Below are positions 1 through 7,185 of a stretch of DNA of 12,472 nucleotides, one piece after another (position 1 is the stretch's first letter; every line of letters begins with the position of its first letter). The position numbers were made by a program, and so were the translations under genes. This DNA comes from Desulfurococcales archaeon (lineage in GTDB: Archaea > Thermoproteota > Thermoprotei_A > Sulfolobales > Desulfurococcaceae), in NCBI GenBank assembly GCA_015522345.1, contig WAML01000083.1:1-12472 (forward strand). Reading direction: 5' to 3'. The notes below the pieces were generated by a model that saw only the letters and a program-made list of their open reading frames with translations, had not been told where the DNA came from and did no database searches.

Positions 1-56
1 CATCAATTATTCTTCAATATAAGACTATAAGACTAGTAAAGAGGGTTTATTCTTGA
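1..56 (+). CDS. possible 3' end of an upstream gene (17 codons)
   Basis: A reading frame beginning at base 3 is open from the window edge to a TGA at 54-56. It overlaps the TTG start of the M20 gene as TTGA, the arrangement of a translationally coupled pair, and the purine-rich ribosome site of the M20 gene would lie inside it. The visible residues (SIILQYKTIRLVKRVYS) do not identify a family. An open frame this short occurs easily by chance, and a second frame is open only to a TAA at 28-30. Alternatively, 1-52 is simply a leader or promoter region. Confidence 0.22.
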   Translation, partial: SIILQYKTIRLVKRVYS

Positions 57-1231
57 TAGGAAATGCTAGAATTAAAGATGTTGTGGGTATAGCTAAAGAA
101 CTTATTTCTATTCCAAGTTTATCGGGAAAAGAGAAGGATATAGCTTACACAATTAAGGATCTCTTAAATGAGCAAGGAGTAGATAAAGTATTTATAGATG
201 AATACGGCAACGTAGTTGGAGTATTAAAGGGTAGTATAAATAGAACTATTGTATTCGAAGGACACATGGATCATGTGCCTCCCGGCGACTTAAGTAATTG
301 GTCTATTAATCCTTATGAGCCAGTGATTATAGGTGATAAATTATATGGTAGAGGATCTGTTGATATGAAGGGAGCAATAGCTTCTATGATAGCAAGTGCG
401 GGTCAAGTAAGGAAAGAAGATATTCCATCCATATATTATGTTTTTGTACCATATGAAGAAATAGCTGAAGGCTATATATTCGGTAAATGCCTCAAAGAAA
501 CACTATCTATTAAGCCTGATTTAGTAGTACTTGGGGAAGCTACAAATTTAAATATATACCTAGGGCAAAGGGGACGGGCTGTAATAAACGTCTTAGTTAA
601 AGGAATCTCAGCACATGCTTCAATGCCTGAAGAAGGAGTTAATGCATTATCTGCTGCAGCATATCTTATAGATATTATAGAGGCTAGAAAGGATAAATTA
701 CCTATTGACGAGAGACTCGGTAAATCTACAATAACACCTACTATAATCGAATGCACTCCCAAGTCTCCGCCAATGATCCCTGATAAATGTATTATTATAT
801 TTGATTACAGATTTGTATTAGGAGAATCTAAAACGAGGATCCTAGGAGAATTTAATCACATAGGTAGCCACTTGAAAAAACTTAAAATATTAACCGATAT
901 TAAAGTATCGGTAAAGAAGGAAAAAGCCGTTATGTGGACAGGTAAAGAAATTAATATAGAGCACTGGTTTCCAGCATGGTTTAACGATAATGAATTAACT
1001 AATAAAGTACTAGATCTAATTAAGAAATACGTTAATGAAAAAGCAAGCAAAGGCATATGGCGTTTTAGTACCGATGGAATATATTCAGCAGGGATCATGG
1101 GTGTAACTACAATAGGCTATGGCCCCGGAGACGAAAGACTCGCCCATAAGCCTAATGAATACGTTCCCATAGACCATTTAGTGAAGGCTGTTGAAGGATA
1201 CAAAGTTATAGCTGAAAAAGTTTTTACTTAA
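53..1231 (+). CDS. M20-family zinc metallohydrolase (ArgE/DapE/YgeY-like)
   Basis: This is a cytoplasmic amidohydrolase or peptidase of the M20 superfamily, 392 residues, about the usual length. The two-metal site is complete: H71 in the GHMDH motif, D104 in GRGSVDMKG, E136 in the YEE motif, E162 in GEAT and H365 in AHKPNEY. D73 and E135 are the expected catalytic acids. The inserted lid/dimerisation domain runs from about residue 175 to 285 and has the conserved histidine of SAHAS (H188). The pattern HMDHVPPGDLSNW followed by GRGSVDMKG is closest in my memory to the YgeY/ArgE branch, so the substrate is probably an N-acylated or carbamoylated amino acid or a dipeptide; this is inference. Start: TTG at 53 is preceded by GAGGG at 41-45, and no other start precedes an in-frame stop at 20-22. 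No signal peptide. It converges on the next gene with 13 bases between stops. Confidence 0.93.
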   Translation: MIGNARIKDVVGIAKELISIPSLSGKEKDIAYTIKDLLNEQGVDKVFIDEYGNVVGVLKGSINRTIVFEGHMDHVPPGDLSNWSINPYEPVIIGDKLYGRGSVDMKGAIASMIASAGQVRKEDIPSIYYVFVPYEEIAEGYIFGKCLKETLSIKPDLVVLGEATNLNIYLGQRGRAVINVLVKGISAHASMPEEGVNALSAAAYLIDIIEARKDKLPIDERLGKSTITPTIIECTPKSPPMIPDKCIIIFDYRFVLGESKTRILGEFNHIGSHLKKLKILTDIKVSVKKEKAVMWTGKEINIEHWFPAWFNDNELTNKVLDLIKKYVNEKASKGIWRFSTDGIYSAGIMGVTTIGYGPGDERLAHKPNEYVPIDHLVKAVEGYKVIAEKVFT

Positions 1232-1244
1232 ACAAAATTCGTCC

Positions 1245-2366
1245 TTATAGTGCAGATATATTTGAACTTACAGAAATATATACATTATTTTCTTTAAGAA
1301 AGCTAAGGTATTCACTATAATATCTATATAGTTTCTCGAGCGGATAAATACCTGGTTCAAACTCGTTTTCATAGGCAATAGATATTGTTTTTGCATAAAC
1401 AAGTGCAGTATAATAAGCTGTAGCAGGTTTACTTGGTTCTCCAACAAGTTTTGATATAAGGCGATAGAATAGCTTGTTCTTTCTAATATCTATGTAGAGT
1501 ATAGCTATATCTGGTATGGAAGGTTTTAATTTCTTACTAAAGAGTTCAGCAGTAAACCTACTTGGTTTAATAGAACATTTATCAACAGTAATAGGTTCTT
1601 TATCAAAGAATCCTAGTTCTCTAAGAATTCTGGCAAACTGTAGATGACCTTTATGCCGTATGGTTATTTCATACATTTCTTTAGCTTTAATATTTCTAAG
1701 CAACGTCCTTAATCCATCACTATAAAATCCTTCAAACACTCCTATACCAGGAATTTCTACATCAAGAACTTCATCCAAGGGGTCTACTCTAGTTAAGAAA
1801 CTATTTCTTATGATCCTAGCAGGTCTAGTATATTCTTCAATAAGATCCTCTGGGTTCCATGTAACTTGGTATCCTATGGGCGGTATATTCTCTACTGGTA
1901 TACCACCTACATATATTCTCACACTATCTAGTACATCATTTACTTTTGCATAAACTGATCCAACAACTAGATTACTAAATCCTGGAGCAAAACCTGCATC
2001 AATAACGTAGAATACTTTCTTTTCTTTAACAATATTTTCTAGGCTATACGGGTCTTCGGAGATAAAAGATACATCAACTACACTAATTCCCTTCCTTAGT
2101 ATTTTCTCAATAACGTCTAGGGCTATGTTTGAAGGAAGAGCTGTAGCAACAATATATGATTTTCTAGCTATATCAACTATATCATTAATAGATGATACTT
2201 TATATGTATCCACTAAGCCTCCATAGGCATCTCTGATCTTGGCAAGCTTATTTTCATCTTTATCAACTACAGCTGCTTTAATTTCAAGTGGACTATAGAG
2301 TTTAAATAATATATCTAGAGCTAATCCACCAACTCTACCAACGCCTACAAATAATATGTCATACAT
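1245..2366 (-). CDS. Saccharopine dehydrogenase-family oxidoreductase (Lys9 / lysine 6-dehydrogenase-like)
   Basis: This is an NAD(P)-dependent oxidoreductase of the saccharopine dehydrogenase family, 373 residues. The N-terminal Rossmann fold carries GVGRVGG at 8-14, with an acidic residue ending the second strand (VVDKD, about 33-37). The family signature DAGFAPG lies at 123-129. The C-terminal substrate domain shows TWNPEDLIEEYTRPA (169-183), FYSDGLRTLL (214-223) and RHKGH followed by LRELGFFD (237-255). These features match saccharopine dehydrogenase (glutamate-forming) and L-lysine 6-dehydrogenase; carboxynorspermidine-type enzymes are more distant. The true substrate cannot be read from the sequence, and no AAA-pathway or LysW genes are visible. 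Start: ATG at 2366 with AGGGG at 2378-2382, 11 bases upstream. It lies 73 bases downstream of the phosphate permease on the same strand, so read-through is possible, and it converges on the M20 hydrolase. Confidence 0.88.
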   Translation of the reverse strand: MYDILFVGVGRVGGLALDILFKLYSPLEIKAAVVDKDENKLAKIRDAYGGLVDTYKVSSINDIVDIARKSYIVATALPSNIALDVIEKILRKGISVVDVSFISEDPYSLENIVKEKKVFYVIDAGFAPGFSNLVVGSVYAKVNDVLDSVRIYVGGIPVENIPPIGYQVTWNPEDLIEEYTRPARIIRNSFLTRVDPLDEVLDVEIPGIGVFEGFYSDGLRTLLRNIKAKEMYEITIRHKGHLQFARILRELGFFDKEPITVDKCSIKPSRFTAELFSKKLKPSIPDIAILYIDIRKNKLFYRLISKLVGEPSKPATAYYTALVYAKTISIAYENEFEPGIYPLEKLYRYYSEYLSFLKENNVYISVSSNISAL

Positions 2367-2377
2367 AAATGAATTAT

Positions 2378-2411
2378 CCCCTAAAATTACTTCTTAATTG
2401 GAAAATAGGGG
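2378..2411 (-). promoter_or_regulatory. Inverted repeat CCCCTA-N22-TAGGGG over the ribosome site of the dehydrogenase gene
   Basis: Plus-strand CCCCTA at 2378-2383 is the reverse complement of TAGGGG at 2406-2411. The proximal arm contains the AGGGG ribosome-binding sequence of the dehydrogenase gene. It could be an operator with two half-sites or an RNA stem that hides the ribosome site. Six-base arms across 22 bases are weak evidence. AT-rich TATA-like sequence lies just upstream at about 2417-2432. Confidence 0.3.
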
Positions 2412-2439
2412 AATAAACTATTTATGTATTATAATTGTG

Positions 2440-3651
2440 TCAGAACGGTATAAATGATAGTAGATAGTAGAATATCATGGCTAGACCGGCTACTATGGGG
2501 AATGCCAGAAACCAAGCACTGACTATTTTAACTAAAGTCTTTATATTTACTGCTTTAATTCCTTTAGCAAAGCCTATTCCAGCTACAGCTCCAACTATGG
2601 ATACAGTTGTTGATACGGGAAGCCCTAGTCGAGTAACTATAAGTACTGCTATAGATCCCGCGAACTGTGCCATAAAAGCTGTTTCTATACTTAATACAGT
2701 TATTTTTTCACCAATTGTTTCAACTACTTGATAACCCCATATTAGTATACCTAAAGCTATACCCATAGCCGATAATGTGAGGGCTTCTAAAGGTATGGTT
2801 ACATTTTGTGGAACAACACCTTTAGTGACGGCATAGAGAACCCCAGCTAATGGACCAGCTGAATTAGCTACATCATTAGCGCCATGGCTGAACGCCATAG
2901 AAGCTGCCGAAACAATCAATAATATTCTAAATATATGTTTTCTAGCGGCTTCTATATCCCTAGGCATAGTCTTATAAACTATTATGTGAAACGGTAATAG
3001 GAATGCAAGAGACACTGCAATACTAGTCGTCAAGGCCCAGGCAAGATCGCTTGACTTGAGGGTTTTCACGTTTAATAGAAAGACCGTGGTAAATACCATT
3101 ATGAATAAGAAGAAGTCTCCTGCATAAACAAGCTTCTTTCTCTCTAAACTAGTTAGTTTCTTATAAATGAAGAAGTAGAATGATAACGCAATACCTGCTC
3201 CCATAAACGGTAGTATGAGCCATGCTATTATTATCTGTATTATCTTATCCCAATTAACGCCGCCAACACCAAGTGTAGCTAACCCAAATCCCATTACGCC
3301 TCCAACTATTGCCTGGCTTATACTCATTGGTATCTTGAATATAGTTGCTACAATAACCCATAGTCCTGTAGCAAAAAGTGCTGCAATCATACCGTATACT
3401 ACAATAGAGGCATCACTAAAATAGCTAGTATCAACAATACCCTTCAACAAAGTCATAGATACGAATTTTCCGAATAACATGGCTCCTAGAAAATCGAAGG
3501 CTGCCGCCAAGTATAGTGCTTGTTTAATATTCAATGCTTTACTGCCAACAGCAGTACCAATAGCATTAGCGGCGTTATTAGCACCATTAATCCAAGCTAC
3601 AATAAACGCTGCAAAGCCGCCTATGATAAGCCATATGTTTACTTCAAACAT
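2440..3651 (-). CDS. pitA: PiT-family inorganic phosphate permease
   Basis: This is an integral membrane phosphate transporter of the PiT family (low-affinity, cation-coupled uptake), 403 residues with about ten or more hydrophobic segments. The duplicated family architecture is plain. The first half has GANNAANAIGTAVGS at 23-37 and IPMSISQAIVGGVMG at 107-121. The second half has SHGANDVANSAGPLAG at 255-270 and LGLPVSTTVSIVGAVAGIG at 342-360. The cytoplasmic region between the halves (about 165-240) is short, as in bacterial and archaeal members. Start: ATG at 3651 with a strong purine stretch (GGGGGAGAGGA) ending six bases or less upstream, and a TATA-like box at 3686-3695. The DUF47 protein encoded at 7766-8443 is the likely regulatory partner, judging from frequent pairing of these families in other genomes. 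Whether it carries phosphate only or other oxyanions too cannot be read from sequence. Confidence 0.95.
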   Translation of the reverse strand: MFEVNIWLIIGGFAAFIVAWINGANNAANAIGTAVGSKALNIKQALYLAAAFDFLGAMLFGKFVSMTLLKGIVDTSYFSDASIVVYGMIAALFATGLWVIVATIFKIPMSISQAIVGGVMGFGLATLGVGGVNWDKIIQIIIAWLILPFMGAGIALSFYFFIYKKLTSLERKKLVYAGDFFLFIMVFTTVFLLNVKTLKSSDLAWALTTSIAVSLAFLLPFHIIVYKTMPRDIEAARKHIFRILLIVSAASMAFSHGANDVANSAGPLAGVLYAVTKGVVPQNVTIPLEALTLSAMGIALGILIWGYQVVETIGEKITVLSIETAFMAQFAGSIAVLIVTRLGLPVSTTVSIVGAVAGIGFAKGIKAVNIKTLVKIVSAWFLAFPIVAGLAMIFYYLLSFIPF

Positions 3652-3850
3652 ACTGTCCTCTCCCCCATATAGTTAGCCTAGACAACTATATACTTGTATA
3701 TATCACATATATTACTATGTAGCAATATGTCGTTATAGATGTTATTAGAAAAGATATGCCTAGGATATATTTAAAGATATCTCTTAATAACGATGAAGAA
3801 AAGAATACTAGCCCTATATACTATATGGGGGACATGTGAAGAATATTTCA
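3652..3850. other. Intergenic region between permease and propeller genes
   Basis: These 199 bases hold the permease promoter at the left end. The rest (about 3705-3850) is AT-rich with no RNA gene or strong hairpin. A plus-strand TATA-like run (ATATATTTAAAG, 3765-3776) lies 17 bases before an ATG at 3793. That ATG opens a 23-codon frame ending at 3864, antisense to the last codons of the propeller gene. It has no ribosome site and I do not count it as a gene. Confidence 0.5.
3686..3703 (-). promoter_or_regulatory. Promoter/TATA element of the phosphate permease, with inverted repeat
   Basis: On the minus strand this reads ATATATACAAGTATATAG. Its TATA centre is about 39 bases before the ATG, which predicts transcription starting near 3665 and a short leader holding the GGGGGAGAGGA ribosome site. 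The sequence is also an inverted repeat, TATATAC-AA-GTATATA (3687-3702), so a repressor could overlap the TATA box. A 17-of-18 copy sits at 12455-12472. Confidence 0.45.
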
Positions 3851-6082
3851 TTAACGATGGATAAGGAGTTCAACAACACTCCTGACACTCAGGTCTTCAT
3901 AGTATGCTGCAACTACTCTACTATACCCTATAGCGTATATGGTATCGTTAATGAATACACTATGTACTGGTACATCCAGTTTTATAACACCTTTTAACTC
4001 TATAACTCCGTTGTCATTATACTTTATAACATATACTCCATTCAATACTTTCTTATAGTCCTCATGATATGTGTATATGGGTATTAGAATATACTTGTCT
4101 CTAGTATTTATTACAAATCTCTTATAATTCCTTAATACAGGTGAATCCATGTAGATATATCTAGCATCATCTACATTCTTGCCTATTTCTATCTTGGAGA
4201 TAATGGTTGGCTCATAGGGATTACTCACATTATATGTCTCTATCTTTATATACTTATTGTCATCAGTCTTACCAATGCCAAGTAATATATCCTTGCCTAG
4301 CGGATGGAGGTATTCACTATAGCCCGGCATTTCCAGTAATCCTAGAACTATGGGTTTACTCGGATTGCTTAGATCAATTACTACAAGTGGGTCTTTACGA
4401 CGATATGTTATTAAATAGCATTTATCACCTATGAATCTAGCTGCATATATGTCGAGTCTCTTACCAATTCCTTTAACTAATCCTATAATCTCCATATTAG
4501 TTAGGTTGATAACATATACCGCGTTATCATCTGTCCTATCTATATGTACTGCAACTCTAAGTGTACCATTATATTCACTTATAGAGTATGGATCAGTTAA
4601 ACGACCTTCTAGAGTTACATCTCCCATATACTTTAGCTTCAACCCCTCATATTCAAATGAATATATAGTAGTATTTGCCCATGGCCTATGTACCTGTGGA
4701 TTAAAGATAATGTGCGAAATACCTGGTTTAACGGGTATAGTTATTGATACTCCATTAACGATTACTTCTATTTCTTCATTTTCTGCAACATACTTGTTAA
4801 TCATATTAAGTATTTTATAGATCTTTAGAGGCAGTGGTTCATTAGAATTAATTACTTCATCTACCATACTTCTCAATTTCTCGTCTTTAATAGATTTAAC
4901 TAACTCCTTCAACAATATACGATAGTCTGGCGTACGGCTTATCAAGTACATGTGTGTATATGTAACGTATATTCTCGAGGTCAAGCCGTGTACAAAGACC
5001 GTGGTATTATGTTCGAGAGATGTCGCATTAAACCTGTATATGATAGTGTATTGATCGGGTAGTTCATCGTATAATACTATGTATTTATCAACTGGTATTT
5101 CAACACCATTTACAGTGGGAAGTATTGGCTTAGAATAGCCTATTGTAGTTGGAATAGATGTTACTACATAGACTATTCCATTATATAATCTAGAGTCAAT
5201 GTATCTTCCATCTATAATTGTTGTATTTTCTACAAGTATATTTTCTCCATCAAATTTTAGAACAAGTATATAAGTTTGAGGCCTATACACAGGGGATATG
5301 ATTATATTTCTACTTATCACAACAGGGTATTGATTAAATCTACTGCCAATTAATACTATTCTATCTCCTACAACATAGAGTCCATAGATATAGAGATTCT
5401 TGAATTGAGCATACGATACTACCGATAATGCATTAGGTGGATATGCTTTTATTACATACAATGTTGAATTATAGGGTATCTTCTGCATATTAGGCTTGTA
5501 GACTAGAGGTATAGCTACTCGTGTCTCAAACGGGTTTATTACATAATATATGTATTTACCATCAGTTTTAACAATATCTAGTTCATCAACTCCTTCAACT
5601 AATACATTAGTTTCTGAATAATATACTTCTCTAGACTCTCCCTGTTCTGGCGAATAGACTACTTGTGCTTCTAAAACCCTTGTTCCTAGTTCAAGAGTTT
5701 TAGTCAACGACATTAATAGATCTGCCATTACAGGTGCGTAACCATATAGGTTATTCATTAGACTACGTATTTCCTTATTTAAGTTTATTAAAGCAAGTAA
5801 TGAACTACGATCCTTTACTCTAGCTAACCCATATTCTGTCTCCTTCTTTTCAATATTGTGTGTAGTATTCAATAACACAGTTGTATCCATGGAAGTACTA
5901 GTATTTACTCCAATGGTAGACGTTATTACAGGTAAACTACTTGTGTTTGACAATGAAATACTTATAGAAGTTATTGAATATCCTGGCTTCCATAGACCAT
6001 TATATATAAATAAGCTATAAAGCATACTAGCTGCAATAACTATTATAATAATCAAGCCAACGAATACGAGCCTCGATCTCAT
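3851..6082 (-). CDS. Membrane-anchored extracellular beta-propeller protein (COG4880 / Beta_propel type)
   Basis: The protein has 743 residues. An N-terminal membrane segment or uncleaved signal anchor spans about 5-27. A Ser/Thr/Asn-rich stalk with several N-glycosylation sequons follows (about 36-78), then a helical region (about 92-135). The propeller opens with the family hallmark ETNVLVEGVDELDIVKTDG at 157-175. It includes EGRLTDPYSISEYNGTLRV (492-510), YAARFIGDKCYLITY (546-560), DPLVVIDLSNPSKP (564-577) and YLHPLG (591-596). A mostly helical, charged segment (about 388-436) interrupts the blades. The family is widespread in archaea and some bacteria; its function is unknown to me, and an extracellular binding or scaffold role is inference. 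Only one cysteine (C555) is present. Start: ATG at 6082 with GAGGTG at 6089-6094. It is divergent from the 302-residue gene. Confidence 0.9.
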   Translation of the reverse strand: MRSRLVFVGLIIIIVIAASMLYSLFIYNGLWKPGYSITSISISLSNTSSLPVITSTIGVNTSTSMDTTVLLNTTHNIEKKETEYGLARVKDRSSLLALINLNKEIRSLMNNLYGYAPVMADLLMSLTKTLELGTRVLEAQVVYSPEQGESREVYYSETNVLVEGVDELDIVKTDGKYIYYVINPFETRVAIPLVYKPNMQKIPYNSTLYVIKAYPPNALSVVSYAQFKNLYIYGLYVVGDRIVLIGSRFNQYPVVISRNIIISPVYRPQTYILVLKFDGENILVENTTIIDGRYIDSRLYNGIVYVVTSIPTTIGYSKPILPTVNGVEIPVDKYIVLYDELPDQYTIIYRFNATSLEHNTTVFVHGLTSRIYVTYTHMYLISRTPDYRILLKELVKSIKDEKLRSMVDEVINSNEPLPLKIYKILNMINKYVAENEEIEVIVNGVSITIPVKPGISHIIFNPQVHRPWANTTIYSFEYEGLKLKYMGDVTLEGRLTDPYSISEYNGTLRVAVHIDRTDDNAVYVINLTNMEIIGLVKGIGKRLDIYAARFIGDKCYLITYRRKDPLVVIDLSNPSKPIVLGLLEMPGYSEYLHPLGKDILLGIGKTDDNKYIKIETYNVSNPYEPTIISKIEIGKNVDDARYIYMDSPVLRNYKRFVINTRDKYILIPIYTYHEDYKKVLNGVYVIKYNDNGVIELKGVIKLDVPVHSVFINDTIYAIGYSRVVAAYYEDLSVRSVVELLIHR

Positions 6083-6115
6083 GAACTACACCTCTGGTAC
6101 TATTAATACCTACTG

Positions 6116-6126
6116 TTAATATATAT
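6116..6126 (-). promoter_or_regulatory. TATA-like box of the propeller gene
   Basis: The minus-strand run ATATATATTAA is centred about 39 bases before the ATG at 6082. Transcription starting some 25 bases downstream would begin just ahead of the GAGGTG ribosome site, leaving a leader of about 15 bases. The spacing resembles that of the phosphate permease promoter. Confidence 0.4.
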
Positions 6127-6147
6127 CATCCTCTATTTGGCTACAGC

Positions 6148-6192
6148 GTCATTTACTTAATGACAACAACGTCATTACATAATAATAGTCAC
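6148..6192. promoter_or_regulatory. Clustered GTCATT half-sites in the divergent promoter
   Basis: GTCATT occurs at 6148-6153 and 6171-6176, and its reverse complement AATGAC at 6159-6164. This gives a palindrome GTCATT-N5-AATGAC followed by another forward copy; starts are 11 and 12 bases apart, about one helical turn. A degenerate GTCACT follows at 6188-6193. The cluster lies between the outward promoters of the propeller and 302-residue genes, where a shared regulator could act. No regulator is encoded in the window. Confidence 0.4.
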
Positions 6193-6244
6193 TATGTCTA
6201 GAACATAAGAACATATTAGTTTGTAAAGCAAGCTTATTAACTCG

Positions 6245-6254
6245 AGTAAATAAC
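6245..6254 (+). promoter_or_regulatory. TATA-like box of the 302-residue gene
   Basis: AGTAAATAAC is centred about 22 bases before the ATG at 6271, where a leaderless archaeal transcript would begin. No purine-rich ribosome site precedes that ATG. The alternative TATA-like run CTTATTAAC at about 6232-6240 would place the start a few bases further upstream. Confidence 0.3.
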
Positions 6255-6270
6255 TAAGTTTTTAATAAAG

Positions 6271-7179
6271 ATGTTTAACGAGGTATATCCTGTGAGAGAT
6301 CTTGATGGAGAACTATTTATTAAAATAACGGGCATTGATGAAAATGTAAAGAAAAACATATTGAATTATATAAGAGAACATGTTCCTCAAGATTTAGAAC
6401 CATATCTTACTAAAGCGGTAAAAACTGTACCCAAAATAGTTATAGCTAAACCTTTTACAACATATTCTTGGCTGTTAGCTCTAAGATTATCTGCTAGCTA
6501 CTACTGGGACAGCAAAGCTGTAATAGTATACTATAATTCCGAGAACTTTAAATGGACAATAGCTAATTTACTTAAGGAACTCGCTCTAATAGGTCTCCCG
6601 TCTTCGGGATTGATAACAGGTGCTACAATAGCCTATACCGCTGTATATAGATCGGGGCTTCTAGAACTCTATAAGCCTATAATCGATGATGCTATAGATG
6701 TTTTATCAAAATGTACTGTAGCAGGAGAAATACTAAATCTACTCTTAGATACAATCCCTAAGATAATTGCTACAAAACTATATAAAGAAGACTTCAATAG
6801 ATTATCTTACCTAGCTCTACAAGGAGACAACGATATTATAAGGTACTGGCTCTCTAAAAACCCTGGTCTTCAAGAGCTAAGAGCTGTTTCTACTGCTCTA
6901 AAAATAAATGGACTCAACCCTGTATCCTATGGAATACTTGACGAATGCCCCTACATAAATGTTATTGAAAGAAACAAAGATGAAATAGATCTGGATAGTC
7001 TATGTAAAAATATTGAAGGAGTTGATGAAAACTATTGTAAAATGCTGAAAATACTAGAGAAAATCATTGAAGATCCTGAGAATGCTTGGAACATATTAGC
7101 TCCGTGGAGGAAAGAGCTTGAGCCAATAAAGGATTATATAGAGAGCTTTATCACTGAAGTAAAACTTCATGGATACTAA
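6271..7179 (+). CDS. Unrecognised 302-residue protein, probably cytoplasmic
   Basis: I do not recognise a family. The translation has normal composition for its neighbours and no signal peptide. The segment 107-126 (IGLPSSGLITGATIAYTAVY) is only mildly hydrophobic, and the rest looks like a mixed alpha/beta then mostly helical soluble protein. The N-terminal part (about 1-90) alternates short strands and helices, and the C-terminal third is highly charged. Four cysteines (C148, C226, C245, C256) are too widely spaced for an obvious zinc knuckle, though C226, C245 and C256 could still bind metal. No nucleotide-binding loop or catalytic triad is evident. Start is uncertain: ATG at 6271 has no ribosome site and would be leaderless, whereas GTG at 6292 (residue 8) has GAGGT at 6280-6284 with good spacing. 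It diverges from the propeller gene and converges on the dUTPase gene with a 6-base gap. Confidence 0.8.
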   Translation: MFNEVYPVRDLDGELFIKITGIDENVKKNILNYIREHVPQDLEPYLTKAVKTVPKIVIAKPFTTYSWLLALRLSASYYWDSKAVIVYYNSENFKWTIANLLKELALIGLPSSGLITGATIAYTAVYRSGLLELYKPIIDDAIDVLSKCTVAGEILNLLLDTIPKIIATKLYKEDFNRLSYLALQGDNDIIRYWLSKNPGLQELRAVSTALKINGLNPVSYGILDECPYINVIERNKDEIDLDSLCKNIEGVDENYCKMLKILEKIIEDPENAWNILAPWRKELEPIKDYIESFITEVKLHGY

Positions 7180-7185
7180 ACAATT

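Noticed and set aside
472..1098. Minus-strand frames of 96 and 80 codons within the M20 gene
   Set aside because: They oppose a gene with all metal ligands intact and have no supporting signals.
4431..4820. Plus-strand open frame of 129 codons inside the propeller gene
   Set aside because: It is antisense to the conserved blades of the propeller, has no ribosome site or promoter, and its translation follows the complementary codon pattern of the real gene.
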